Of a stretch of DNA of 64,000 nucleotides, positions 36,189-45,325 are shown piece after piece (positions within the stretch are counted from its first letter, which is position 1; every line of letters begins with the position of its first letter). The notes beneath the pieces are model-generated. The model saw nothing but the letters and a program-made list of their open reading frames with translations, was not told the origin of the DNA and did not search any database. The position numbers were made by a program, and so were the translations under genes. Source of the stretch: DASRDU01 sp035560235 (GTDB taxonomy: Bacteria > Acidobacteriota > Blastocatellia > RBC074); NCBI GenBank assembly GCA_035560235.1, contig DATMAG010000036.1, forward strand, positions 1 through 64,000, read 5' to 3'.

Positions 36189-36799
36189 ACCATTCCTTCA
36201 AGCGCCGGGCCGAGCATCTCTCTGAGTTTGAGCATTCCGAGGCGAATGCGGGTTTTGACTGTGCCAAGCGGCAGGTTCGTCTGCAGGGCGATTTCACTGT
36301 GGCTCAGGCCGCCGTAATAAGCCATCTCGATCAGTTCGCGCTGTTCCGGTGAAATTGCGCTGAGCGCCTTGCGCACCAGGAGGCGACGCTCCGAGATTTC
36401 AGTTGACAGCTCAGGACTGATGCTGTCGGAGCGGGCGTCGCCGATCACCTCGAGCGGTTCCCGGCGCTGCTGGTCCTGCCAGCCGGAGCGTAACCGGTCA
36501 ATGGCGCGGCTGCGCGCAATCGTCATCAGCCAGGCCATCGGTGACCCCCGCTGCAGATCGTAACTGGCAGCCTGTCGCCAGACCTGGGTGTAAACATCCA
36601 GCATCACTTCTTCAGCCGTGGCGCGATCATTCAGAATGCGCAGAGCGAGGCCGAAGACCACCCGGCTGGTTGCGTCATACAACGTTCCCAGCGCCGCCTG
36701 ATCGCCGCTGGCGATTGCTCTGATCAGCGATGTCCAGTCCTGATTGCCCGCGTGCGGGACACCAGTCTGACGGGTAGAGGACAGGGATGATGGTTCCAT
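36185..36799 (-). CDS. ECF sigma factor (SigK/ChrR-partner type)
   Basis: Product is 204 residues. Region 2 contains ATAEEVMLDVYTQVWRQA and SPMAWLMTIARSRAIDRLRS. Region 4 contains LSAISPEQRELIEMAYYGGL, then SHSEIALQTNLPLGTVKTRI. This pattern is that of sigma factors paired with RskA or ChrR anti-sigma factors. It differs from the kinase-linked sigma factors elsewhere in the window. The ATG at 36799 has GAAAG upstream. The gene overlaps the anti-sigma gene by four bases. Its activity should be set by the downstream soluble RskA-cupin protein, and the pair probably regulates an oxidative or envelope stress response. A GMC remnant lies upstream. Confidence 0.93.
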   Translation of the reverse strand: MEPSSLSSTRQTGVPHAGNQDWTSLIRAIASGDQAALGTLYDATSRVVFGLALRILNDRATAEEVMLDVYTQVWRQAASYDLQRGSPMAWLMTIARSRAIDRLRSGWQDQQRREPLEVIGDARSDSISPELSTEISERRLLVRKALSAISPEQRELIEMAYYGGLSHSEIALQTNLPLGTVKTRIRLGMLKLREMLGPALEGMV

Positions 36800-36959
36800 A
36801 ATCTTTCAGCAGCCGCACGTTGCTATCCGACCTGAGTCGTGACAAAACCTGCCGGAATTTTGTCTGATACGTGAAGGGGTCCGGCGCGCGACCGCAATGA
36901 TAATAGGCTAAATGCCTGCCGATTGCCAGAATTGAAGATGCACTCAAGGCCGGATCGTT

Positions 36960-37247
36960 TCAGAGCGCGCCCCGGCGGGCCTGATCGGCCAGGTAATCGC
37001 AGGCGCGCACTGTCAGCGCCATCATCGTCAGCGTCGGATTCTGACAGCCCTGCGACACGAAACACGCCCCGTCGGTGACAAAAAGGTTCTTCACTTCCCA
37101 GCTTTGATTGAACTGATTGAGAAACGATTTTTTCGGATCGCTCCCCGTTCGCGCCGTGCAGCCTTCGTGAAGGCAGAGGCCCGGATTGCTGAGGATGCCA
37201 TTCTTCCAGGCGATTTGAAACCCGGGTGAACTGAGAATGCAGGAGTT
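36960..37247 (-). pseudogene. 3' remnant of a GMC-family oxidoreductase gene
   Basis: On the minus strand a frame open from an upstream stop near 37247 down to the stop at 36960-36962 encodes about 90 residues typical of a GMC oxidoreductase C-terminus: GLCLHEGCTARTGSDPKKS, NQFNQSWEVKNLFVTDG, then QNPTLTMMALTVRACDYLA. The active-site histidine region and the FAD-contact PTLT segment are present. The enzymes are 500-600 residues, so the FAD-binding N-terminal four fifths are gone and there is no start codon with a ribosome site. In Acidobacteriota these genes often stand beside Tat-exported Gfo/Idh/MocA oxidoreductases, one of which starts at 37434 on the opposite strand. Confidence 0.85.
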
Positions 37248-37433
37248 TCAGCCGAAACCCGCGCGGATTACAGCCCACGCTCCGGCGCCCCTGAATGGTC
37301 ACACCAGAATGCGCGGCTCTTCCTTGCTGACCACGTCAGGCCGGTAGTACTATCCGGGCTGCAGGATTCAGAAGTTCGGCAGTAATCGCAGACGGTAATC
37401 TTTCCTTCTCACCATCAACCCCGGAGGAGAGCC

Positions 37434-38648
37434 ATGACAAATCAGAACGGGCGCAGAAACTTCATCAGAACTGCCGGCGCAGCAGGCGGCGCAGGGCTGC
37501 TTACCGCAGCTTCATATGGTCGCGTCATCGGCGCGAATGACCGCATACAGATGGCCATCATCGGCGCGGGCGGACGCGGTCAGGACGTCATGAATACGTT
37601 CCTCAAAACCGGACAGGTCGAGTTCATCCAGGTCAGCGATGTTTACGAACCGCGTCAGAACGAGGCGCTGAAGCGATGCCGCGAAGGCTCGAAGGCGACT
37701 TACGAATACCGTGACATTCTCAACAACAAAGAGGTCGTCGCCGTTCTCAACGCCACGCCCGATCACTGGCACGCGCAGGTCGTGATGGATGCGGTTGCGG
37801 CAGGCAAGGACGTGTACACCGAAAAACCCTTTGCGCTCTCCATCGAACAGGGCGCGAGAATCGTCAGGGCCGTACGCGGCACAAAACAGATTGTGCAGGT
37901 CGGCATGCAGCGGCGCAGTTCCGAAATGGTGCGCGGCGCAAGGAAGCTGATCGAAGACGGCGTGCTCGGTGAAATCGCGCTCGCCCGCGCGCAGTGGTAC
38001 TGGAACCGCCCGGTGGACGTCAGCCGGATGAAGTTCCGGGGCAACCTCGACTGGGAACGTTTTCAGGGGCCGGCCAAAAAACGCCACGAACTGACGCCGC
38101 CGCGCTTCTTCGCCTGGCGCAGTTTCTTCGATTACAACGGCGGGCATATGACCGATCAGGGCACGCACCTGATGGATGTGATTCAGTGGTTCTGCAACGA
38201 CGGCAAGCCGCCGAAATCAGCGGTCTGTCAGGGCCTGATCTGCATGCAGACATTTGGCGAAGTGCCCGATACGTTCAGCGCAGTCTTCGAGTATCCGACT
38301 TTTCTGGCGACGTGGACGCTCAGTTACGCGAACTCTTACGAGGACAGCTGGAAGATCACGATTCAGGGCAAGAAGGCGACGATGGTGCTTGATGATGACG
38401 GCTACCGCGTCTATCCCGAAGTCTGGAAGCGCCCGAACATCCCGCCCGCGCCGATCCACGAATTCAAAGGCGGCATCCCGACCGATCCGCACGTGGCGAA
38501 TTTCCTGGAGTGCATCAGATCGAGAAAGGAACCCAACGCTCCGGTCGAAGTCGGCCATAATGCCGTGGCCGGGCCGCATCTGGCCAATCAGGCATATTTG
38601 CAGAAAAAACGCGCCGTGCTGGATGAAGCGCTCTTTGCAAAGGCGTGA
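37434..38648 (+). CDS. Tat-exported Gfo/Idh/MocA-family oxidoreductase
   Basis: Product is 404 residues. The ATG at 37434 has GGAGGAGAG upstream. The N-terminus is a twin-arginine signal (RRNFIRTAGAAGGAGLLTAA), so the folded, cofactor-loaded enzyme should go to the periplasm. The Rossmann part shows MAIIGAGGRGQDVM, and the family signature TEKPF follows near residue 125. The substrate domain has GGHMTDQGTHLMDVIQWF with the conserved Asp and His. Members oxidise or reduce sugars and inositols using NAD(P)(H). Exported ones often keep a bound cofactor. The substrate is unknown. The adjacent GMC remnant may be a lost functional partner. Confidence 0.92.
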   Translation: MTNQNGRRNFIRTAGAAGGAGLLTAASYGRVIGANDRIQMAIIGAGGRGQDVMNTFLKTGQVEFIQVSDVYEPRQNEALKRCREGSKATYEYRDILNNKEVVAVLNATPDHWHAQVVMDAVAAGKDVYTEKPFALSIEQGARIVRAVRGTKQIVQVGMQRRSSEMVRGARKLIEDGVLGEIALARAQWYWNRPVDVSRMKFRGNLDWERFQGPAKKRHELTPPRFFAWRSFFDYNGGHMTDQGTHLMDVIQWFCNDGKPPKSAVCQGLICMQTFGEVPDTFSAVFEYPTFLATWTLSYANSYEDSWKITIQGKKATMVLDDDGYRVYPEVWKRPNIPPAPIHEFKGGIPTDPHVANFLECIRSRKEPNAPVEVGHNAVAGPHLANQAYLQKKRAVLDEALFAKA

Positions 38649-38675
38649 CACAATCAGTTGCATCTGACCGCACAC

Positions 38676-38768
38676 GCATCCTCAATTCTCAGCAGTTCCA
38701 ATCCTGAATGAGCTGAGGTCGGCTGCGCCGCTTTGATGATTCCGGGAACTGCTGAGAATTGAGGATGC
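38676..38768. repeat. Inverted repeat with perfect 24-bp arms between convergent genes
   Basis: The 24 bases 38676-38699 (GCATCCTCAATTCTCAGCAG plus TTCC) pair perfectly with 38745-38768, enclosing 45 bases. It separates the Gfo/Idh/MocA gene from the convergent kinase gene, and could act as a processing or termination hairpin. There is no T run. Confidence 0.85.
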
Positions 38769-38778
38769 CGTCTGTTGT

Positions 38779-41481
38779 TCAGTTTTTCAGGGCCGCCTCG
38801 CACCGGGCAATTTCGGCGGCAATTCTGGCCTGATCGGTTTCATCTGATTTGTTCAGAGCGCCGCGTCGTTTCAGGTCGGCCAGCATTTCCTGCGCCTTGT
38901 GATACCAGTTCAGGGCTTCGCGCCAGCGCGATTGCGCAGCAGTAGTTTTTTCAGCCATGGCTGCGCTCAGTTCGCCGAGCCGTAAATATGACGAAGCCAG
39001 ATCACGCCGCGCCTGGACGTTTTCATGATCAAGATTGTTGACGACCTCTTCACGCAACGCGCGGCTTTTCTGCTGATGATCGAGCGCGGCGGCGCCATCT
39101 CCGGTTTTGAATAACAGCGAGCCGATCTTTTCCAGGCTGTTGGCGCGATCCAGCATGTTCTGTGTGTCGCGGCCCGGTTGCGCTGAATCAATCCGCAACG
39201 CTTCGCGGTAATGCGCGAGCGCGGCGGCAATGTTGCCTGAAGCGGCGCTGATTTCGCCGAGCTTGTCGTGACTGATCGAAAGATCGCGGCGCAGTTCGGC
39301 GTTTTTCGGATCGGCAGCCGCCACTTTCTGACGAATCGCAAACGCTTCGTTGTAATGCGCGAGCGCGCCGCTTCGGTCGCCAGTGGCCGCGAGCGCGTTG
39401 CCCACTTTGTCCAGGCACGCGGCGAGTTCGCGCTGCGCCCGCGCATTGAGCGGATCGGCTTCGGCCAGGCTGCGCGCAATCGGGACGGCTTTCTGATACA
39501 GCGGGAGCGCTCCTTTTTTCTCGCCTGCCTCAAACAACAGATTTCCGGCTTTGATGAAGTTGATGAAGAGACTGCGCTGCGCCTTTTTATCACTGGGCTG
39601 AGCGGCGGCAACGGCTTCATAGAGCGCCATCGCCTGACGCTGGCTTTCTGTCGCGCCAGAAAGATCACCAGTGGCGATTTGCATTTCGCCTATGCGCTGA
39701 TGAAAGTTGGCGACACCGAGCCGGTCTGCGGGACTTGCTGAAGCAAGGCCCTTGCGATAACTTTGCAGCGCGGCCACCGAATCGCCGGATTGCAGCGCAT
39801 CGCCCACGCGCAGATAACTCACAGACATTTCCTGTCGCAGCGTTTCGTCATTCGCGCCCGCCGCCAGCGATTCATAAATCGCCAGCGCCTTGCGATAACT
39901 GGCGAGCGCGCCTTCCTTATCGCCGAGGCTGGCGTGGCCTGGCCGCCCCTGTACGTCACCGACTTTCAGATAAGCGGCGGCGAGTTCCCGTTGCAGCGAA
40001 CGATCATCGCTCGCTTCCTGGGCCAGAGAGTCCAGATATTCGAGCGCGCGTTTGACGACCAGCGCCCTGACCTGAGTCGTGCCCTGCAATTCGGCAATCG
40101 CATCGTGAAATTCAAAGAGGTATGAATTCGCCAGCTTGCGCACATCATTGAACCGCCGTTCGGCGCGGGTCTGCGCGGCCTGGGCGCGGCGCGCCTGAGT
40201 GACGGTGCCGATCAGTCCTGCAACCAGCGAGAGCAGCACGAGCGCGGCGGCCCCGACTCCGACCTTGTGTCGCCGGATGAATTTCGCCGCCCGATAACCG
40301 GGCGTGTCCTTGCGCGCCGTCACGGGCAGCCCTTCGAGGTGGCGGCGAATGTCTTCTGAAAAATGCTCGACCGAAGCGTAACGCCGCTGCGGTTCCTTTC
40401 TGAGCGCCATCAGCACGATGTTATCGAGATCGCCGCGCAGGCGTCGCTGCAGCTTTTCGGGCTGACTTTCGCGCGTGCGGCTGACCTCGGCGGGCGTGAC
40501 TCTGATGGCCGCGCCGCCTGAGGTCATGCGCTCCTCAATGCGGGTGATCGCAGTGCTTGGGCGAATAGGTTCCTGCTCGCAGATGACGCGTTCGATGTCG
40601 CTCGGCAGAATGCTTGTGATCCGGTAGGGACGGTGGCCGGTGAGCAGTTCGTAGAGAATGACGCCGAGCGAATAAACGTCCGAGGCCGTCGTGACCTGTT
40701 CGCCGCGCACCTGTTCGGGGCTGGCGTATTCGGGCGTCATCAGGCGCATCATCGTCGCGGTCTTTTCGACGGTCTGTGAGATTTCGGGATTGAGAATTCT
40801 GGCGATGCCGAAATCGAGCAGCTTCACCGTCCCGTCAGCCGCAATCAGAATGTTGCCCGGCTTGAGGTCGCGGTGAATGACCAGATTCTGATGCGCGTAA
40901 TGCACGGCAGCGCAGATCGTGCGAAAGAGCTTCAGCCGCGAGCTGAGCGAAAGATTGTGGTGATCGCAGTACTCATCAACCGGTTCGCCTTCGATGTACT
41001 CCATGACGAAGTAAGGCAGCCCGTCTTCGGTCGTGCCGCCGTCGAGCAGCCGCGCAATGTTCGGATGATGAAGCGAAGCCAGAATCTGCCGTTCGTGCCG
41101 GAACCGCCGCACGACGAATTCAGTATCCATTCCGCGCTTGACGAGCTTGAGCGCGACTTTTTCGCGGTACTCATCAGCGCGTTCAGCCAGATAAACCGCG
41201 CCCATTCCGCCGCGTCCGAGTTCGCGCACGAGCTGATAATGCCCGATGCGGCGGCCTTCCATCGGCTCCTCTTCTGAAAACAGTTCGCCAATTCCGGCCA
41301 GGGCTGACGCCTCGATGAAATCGGGCGACTGCTCGAACGAAGCGATCAGCGATTCGACCTCGCTCCGCAGCGTCGCATCGCCCGCGCACGCCTGACTGAG
41401 AAAGGCCGCGCGTTCAGTCGCCTGGCGTTTCAATGCCTCGTCAAGCAGATCGGTGAGCAGTTGATGACGTTCGGGGTTCAT
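38779..41481 (-). CDS. Transmembrane Ser/Thr protein kinase with long TPR-like region
   Basis: Product is 900 residues. The N-terminal 70 residues match the pre-kinase module of the other kinase (LLDEALKRQATERAAFLSQA compared with LFAQALEQSPETRTEFLRQA). The kinase domain (about 80-390) has GRGGMGAVY, the ALKLV lysine, HRDLKPGN at 203-210 and DFG at 223-225, so it is probably active. It contains an insert between subdomains with Arg/Glu-rich sequence (315-345). One transmembrane helix lies at 407-427. The C-terminal part (450-890) is built of TPR-like repeats with phrases such as GDRSGALAHYNEAFAIRQKV. It lies 111 bases downstream of a TIGR02999-type sigma gene and forms the second sigma-kinase pair in the window. 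Confidence 0.93.
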   Translation of the reverse strand: MNPERHQLLTDLLDEALKRQATERAAFLSQACAGDATLRSEVESLIASFEQSPDFIEASALAGIGELFSEEEPMEGRRIGHYQLVRELGRGGMGAVYLAERADEYREKVALKLVKRGMDTEFVVRRFRHERQILASLHHPNIARLLDGGTTEDGLPYFVMEYIEGEPVDEYCDHHNLSLSSRLKLFRTICAAVHYAHQNLVIHRDLKPGNILIAADGTVKLLDFGIARILNPEISQTVEKTATMMRLMTPEYASPEQVRGEQVTTASDVYSLGVILYELLTGHRPYRITSILPSDIERVICEQEPIRPSTAITRIEERMTSGGAAIRVTPAEVSRTRESQPEKLQRRLRGDLDNIVLMALRKEPQRRYASVEHFSEDIRRHLEGLPVTARKDTPGYRAAKFIRRHKVGVGAAALVLLSLVAGLIGTVTQARRAQAAQTRAERRFNDVRKLANSYLFEFHDAIAELQGTTQVRALVVKRALEYLDSLAQEASDDRSLQRELAAAYLKVGDVQGRPGHASLGDKEGALASYRKALAIYESLAAGANDETLRQEMSVSYLRVGDALQSGDSVAALQSYRKGLASASPADRLGVANFHQRIGEMQIATGDLSGATESQRQAMALYEAVAAAQPSDKKAQRSLFINFIKAGNLLFEAGEKKGALPLYQKAVPIARSLAEADPLNARAQRELAACLDKVGNALAATGDRSGALAHYNEAFAIRQKVAAADPKNAELRRDLSISHDKLGEISAASGNIAAALAHYREALRIDSAQPGRDTQNMLDRANSLEKIGSLLFKTGDGAAALDHQQKSRALREEVVNNLDHENVQARRDLASSYLRLGELSAAMAEKTTAAQSRWREALNWYHKAQEMLADLKRRGALNKSDETDQARIAAEIARCEAALKN

Positions 41482-41592
41482 AGGACCGCAGTCAGTGAGC
41501 AGTCAGAAGCTGCTCCTGTTGTTCCCGCTGCGCAGCCAGTCGCAGCCTTCGGTTTTCATTGCCACTTCTCTTGAATCGTCTGAACTCAGGCT

Positions 41593-42180
41593 TCATTCCT
41601 GACTGCTGTTTCTGCTGATTTCACGATGCAGCCAGGCCTTGGCCATTGTCCATTCGCGTTTGACGGTGGCGGGTGAGATGCCCAGGACTTCAGCAGTCTC
41701 TTCAATCGAAAGGCCGCCGAAGTAACGCAGTTCGACGACGCGCCCCTGCTGTGGCGCGACCTGGGCGAGGTCGTTGAGCGCGTCGTCGAGCGCGATCAGG
41801 TCAAGGTTCTGTTCCTTCGTCAGACTGTCAGCCAGGCCGCTGACTTCATCAAGGTAAAGTTTCTGCGCTTCGCCGCCGCGTTTGTCAGCATGTTTGGCGC
41901 GAGCGTGCTGAATCAGAATCTGGCGCATCAGGTTTGCGGCTGCGCCAAAGAAATGCGCGCGATTCTGCCAGTTCACCTGCGTCTGATCAATCATCCGCAG
42001 AAAGGCTTCATTGACGAGCGCCGTCGCCTGCAGAGTGTGGCCCGGAGCTTCGCGGCGCAGATATGCGGCAGCCTGGCGGCGCAGTTCGTCGTAAACGAGC
42101 GGCAGCAGTTCATCCAGAGCTGATTTGTCACCGTTGCTCCAGCTGACGAGCATGCGTGTGACATCTCTGTGCGCTGACAT
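41593..42180 (-). CDS. ECF sigma factor (TIGR02999-like, kinase-linked type)
   Basis: Product is 195 residues from the ATG at 42180, chosen because AGGAGG lies just upstream. A longer frame to 42312 lacks a site. Region 2 shows LVNEAFLRMID and RAHFFGAAANLMRQILIQHA. Region 4 shows VVELRYFGGLSIEETAEVLG, then ATVKREWTMAKAWL. It is a paralogue of the sigma factor at 12260, sharing the 'RRQAAAYLRREAPGHTLQATALVNEA' layout in another wording. A Ser/Thr kinase gene follows on the same strand. The promoters recognised are unknown. The SBBP protein gene upstream (42269-45325) ends 89 bases before its start and might share a transcript. Confidence 0.93.
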   Translation of the reverse strand: MSAHRDVTRMLVSWSNGDKSALDELLPLVYDELRRQAAAYLRREAPGHTLQATALVNEAFLRMIDQTQVNWQNRAHFFGAAANLMRQILIQHARAKHADKRGGEAQKLYLDEVSGLADSLTKEQNLDLIALDDALNDLAQVAPQQGRVVELRYFGGLSIEETAEVLGISPATVKREWTMAKAWLHREISRNSSQE

Positions 42181-42268
42181 CACGCCTCCTGCGTTAATGT
42201 TCGGGTTGAGAGTCGGATCTGGCTGCCGTCTTTTTACTCCTGCCCCGGCCATAGCGCAAGGCTTCGGA

Positions 42269-45200
42269 TTACCTGATGCTGACCGTGACCGGGTTCGCAT
42301 TCCTGCCGTCAATGGTCAGGTTGACAGTCACTTCGCCGCGCCCGATGAGCGACCGCGGCAGCCGCACGTTGACCTGATCGAGTCCGATGAAGCCCGGAGT
42401 GATGCCGGCATAATCAACCTGAACTTCAACCCCGCCGACATTCACGCTCACCGACTGACGGTAGCGAATGCCCGTGCCAAAAAGCGCCAGCACTACTACA
42501 TCAGTCGCCGCGCCCTGATCGGGGCCGAGGTCAATCGGCAGCGGCACGAATTTCCCCTGCGCCGCATCGTATTGTGCGACAGGTTCGTAAAAGAGCGTGC
42601 CATTCGCTTTGACCCGCACGGCCAGGGCCGCTGCGACTCCCTGCCCGCTCGCATTGGCCGAAAAGAGACCGGGCACGGAGGATCTGATCTGCACCGTTCC
42701 GGTTGAGACTCTGCCGCTGCCGCTCGTGACGGTGACTGTCGCTGTGCCTTCGGCTGTGCCATCGGGCACGTAGTAATTGATCTGTGTGGGCGAAACAAAG
42801 AAGAGCGGCGCGAGCCGATCAGTGCCTGTGCTGTCTTTGATCTTCACCGTCGTTCCGGCGAGAGAGGTCGGCAGCGGCAGCGCAGCAGCTCCGGCAATTG
42901 TCGTCGCCAGTTCGCTTCCGAATGCGGCGACGATGGATTCACGCGCCAGTTCCCCGCCCCGGTAATTGGCGGCTGAAACGCAGGTCACCGGCACGGCGCT
43001 GCTGACGCCTTCGCTGATTCTGGCAATGAACGCATCCGCCTCACCGCGCAGTGCGGCCTGCAGCGGCGAGACGGTCGGCAGATCGGGACTCATCGTCTCT
43101 CCGGTCAGAAAGACTGTGCCCGCTGAACTGACCGCGATGGCCGCGCCGACGTCATCGCTTCCGCCGCCATAATAAGTCGAAAAAGTGATCGCGCCCGCTG
43201 AATTGAACTTCGTCACAAAGGCATCAACGCCTGCGCCCGGCGGAAGCTGACTGACCTGCGGGAAATCGTCAGACACGGTCGTGCCGGTGACATAAACATT
43301 CCCGTTTACATCCACCGCGATGCTCTGATGGCTGAAGCCCAGGGCTGAGAGAATGGTGTTCTCGAAACCATCATCGCTCGCGCCACCCAGGTAAGTACAC
43401 CAGGCGAGCGCCGTCGCGGTCGCATTGAACTTCGCCACGAAGGCATCGAGCTTGCCGCCCTTGTGCGTCGGCTGCGCGGCGTTGCGCACCGGCAGGTCAA
43501 TCGAACCGGTCACGCCCGTCAGATAGATGCTGCCCTGCGCGTCAACGGCAATTCCCAGCCCCAGATCGGAAGGCTCAGTGTCCACCAGCCCCGCCGTGGC
43601 GGCAGTATCGGATGTGCCGAAGAGCGCAAAGAGATCAGGTTTCACCACCGGAGTATTCAGCGCGCTCAGCCGCGCGCCACGCTCAGAGGCCGAGGCGGCA
43701 GCTCGCTCGCCTTCATTTCCGGCCTTGATGCCGCCTGTGCGACCGCGCCCGCCGCCAAAGTAAGTTGAAAAGACCAGTGCGCCTGCCGAATCAACTTTGG
43801 TGATGAAGGCGTCAGTACAGGGATTGCTGCCGCAGGTTCCCCCGGCGAGCGCGGGCTGCTGCGCGTTCTTCACCGTGAAGTTGGTTGAGCCGGTCATCCC
43901 GGTGAGATAAATATTTCCGCTGCCATCGAGCGCGAGGCCGGTGCCAAGCTCAAGCCCGCTGCCGCCCAGATAACTTGAAAAGACGAGCGCGCTGCCCGCC
44001 GCGTTCAGTTTCACCACAAAGGCGTCGGGACAGTTCGAATTGCCGCACGTTCCGCCGCCGAAAGCTGTCTTGAAGGGATTTTTCAGCGGAAAGTCAGACG
44101 ATAACGTATAGCCTGTCAGCACCGCGTTGCCTGCGCCATCCACCGCCATCTCAGTGCTGACATCAGCCCTGCTGCCACCGAGGTAAGTCGAATAAAGCAG
44201 CGCGCCGTTCGCATCGAGCCTGGCCACGAACAGATCTGATTCACCTCCGAACTGCGCCTGCACCGGATTGAGCGTCGGCAGATCGGCTGAGGTCGTGTAG
44301 CCGCAGAAATAAATGCTGCCCCCTGAGTCCACAGCGACATCGGTGGCGAAGTCTTCCACGCTGCCGCCGAAATAAGTCGCGTACAGCAGCGTATTGCCCG
44401 CCGCGTTGAGCTTCATCACAAAGGCATCATTGGCGCCCTTCAGACTGCCCTGCTGCGCCCCGGGAAGGTCTGATGAGCCAGTCACGCCCGCCACATACAT
44501 ATTGCCCGCTGAATCAAGCGCAATGCTGCTGCTCAGCTCCGCATTGCCGCCGCCGAAGAAGGTCGCATAACTCAGCGCCGGATCAATCACGAGCGGCCTG
44601 TGGTGATCATACTCAGCGATGGTGAAGCTCACCTGATTGTTCTGCGCGAGTTCATAACCACCGCTGATTTCGCGCCTCACGCCATCGGCTTCCTGATAAA
44701 TCACCGGTCTGTGCTGCCGCACCTGATGGCCCGCGACTTCGATCAGCAGATTGCCTGCCTCATCGAGCGAGAGACGATCAGCGCCGCCGAATTCAAGCCT
44801 GATTGCCCGCGGATCGGCCTGCGGCGCAACGATGAAGTCATACTCAAGCTGTCGCTGATTGCCGTAATAAATCAGATCAACCCCGCGCCACACATTTTCA
44901 TATCTGACTCCGGCAAAGGTCGGAACGCCCGTGCGCCAGCGTGAAGGATCATTGCCCGTGTAGTAACTGACCCTGCCGGGCAGCGGTTCGAGCGCCGTGA
45001 TTCCGGCTGACCGATTCGCGCCGGACAGTCTCAGGCGCAGCGTGGCAGTTGCGCCGTCGCCCGATGAACGGACACGCCGCATTTTCAGTTCTGCGCCATC
45101 CTCAAGCAACGCCAGATTGTAACTGCCACCGCGCGCCAGAAATCTGACCCGCTGTTCGACCTGACCGCGATTCTCTTCAAAGCTGAGAGGCAGACTGATG

Positions 45201-45325
45201 TGTTTATCAATTTGCTGTAGCGCAGTCCTGACCGGTTCGTGGACCGGAATGGGCGAACTGACGGCGACCAGCAAAACCAGCGCCGGGAAAAACCAGCGTC
45301 CAGGGTGCGACAGTGCGAGTTTCAT
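42269..45325 (-). CDS. Secreted SBBP beta-propeller protein with C-terminal TIGR03437 domain
   Basis: Product is 1018 residues. The ATG at 45325 follows GGAGGGACT and starts a signal peptide. Residues 35-240 are the N-terminal domain also found in the 2324-residue protein (FEENRGQVEQRVRF, GVDLIYYGNQRQLEYDF). Seven SBBP blades (YATYFGG...YxxGxT.S.DLP) span about 248-772, enough for one propeller. The fifth blade is interrupted by roughly 50 residues of Ala/Glu/Arg-rich sequence. Residues 778-1018 are TIGR03437 (SAANYRGGELARESIVAAFG to ANPVTVSIR). No enzyme motif is visible. It is likely a surface or periplasmic binding protein. It is divergent from the DPP4-like gene with 315 bases between. 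Confidence 0.92.
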   Translation of the reverse strand: MKLALSHPGRWFFPALVLLVAVSSPIPVHEPVRTALQQIDKHISLPLSFEENRGQVEQRVRFLARGGSYNLALLEDGAELKMRRVRSSGDGATATLRLRLSGANRSAGITALEPLPGRVSYYTGNDPSRWRTGVPTFAGVRYENVWRGVDLIYYGNQRQLEYDFIVAPQADPRAIRLEFGGADRLSLDEAGNLLIEVAGHQVRQHRPVIYQEADGVRREISGGYELAQNNQVSFTIAEYDHHRPLVIDPALSYATFFGGGNAELSSSIALDSAGNMYVAGVTGSSDLPGAQQGSLKGANDAFVMKLNAAGNTLLYATYFGGSVEDFATDVAVDSGGSIYFCGYTTSADLPTLNPVQAQFGGESDLFVARLDANGALLYSTYLGGSRADVSTEMAVDGAGNAVLTGYTLSSDFPLKNPFKTAFGGGTCGNSNCPDAFVVKLNAAGSALVFSSYLGGSGLELGTGLALDGSGNIYLTGMTGSTNFTVKNAQQPALAGGTCGSNPCTDAFITKVDSAGALVFSTYFGGGRGRTGGIKAGNEGERAAASASERGARLSALNTPVVKPDLFALFGTSDTAATAGLVDTEPSDLGLGIAVDAQGSIYLTGVTGSIDLPVRNAAQPTHKGGKLDAFVAKFNATATALAWCTYLGGASDDGFENTILSALGFSHQSIAVDVNGNVYVTGTTVSDDFPQVSQLPPGAGVDAFVTKFNSAGAITFSTYYGGGSDDVGAAIAVSSAGTVFLTGETMSPDLPTVSPLQAALRGEADAFIARISEGVSSAVPVTCVSAANYRGGELARESIVAAFGSELATTIAGAAALPLPTSLAGTTVKIKDSTGTDRLAPLFFVSPTQINYYVPDGTAEGTATVTVTSGSGRVSTGTVQIRSSVPGLFSANASGQGVAAALAVRVKANGTLFYEPVAQYDAAQGKFVPLPIDLGPDQGAATDVVVLALFGTGIRYRQSVSVNVGGVEVQVDYAGITPGFIGLDQVNVRLPRSLIGRGEVTVNLTIDGRNANPVTVSIR

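Noticed and set aside
36800..36900. Possible autoregulated ECF promoter upstream of the SigK-type sigma gene
   Set aside because: GTCGGATA and CGTATC elements are present but no properly spaced GGAAC-type -35 could be matched.
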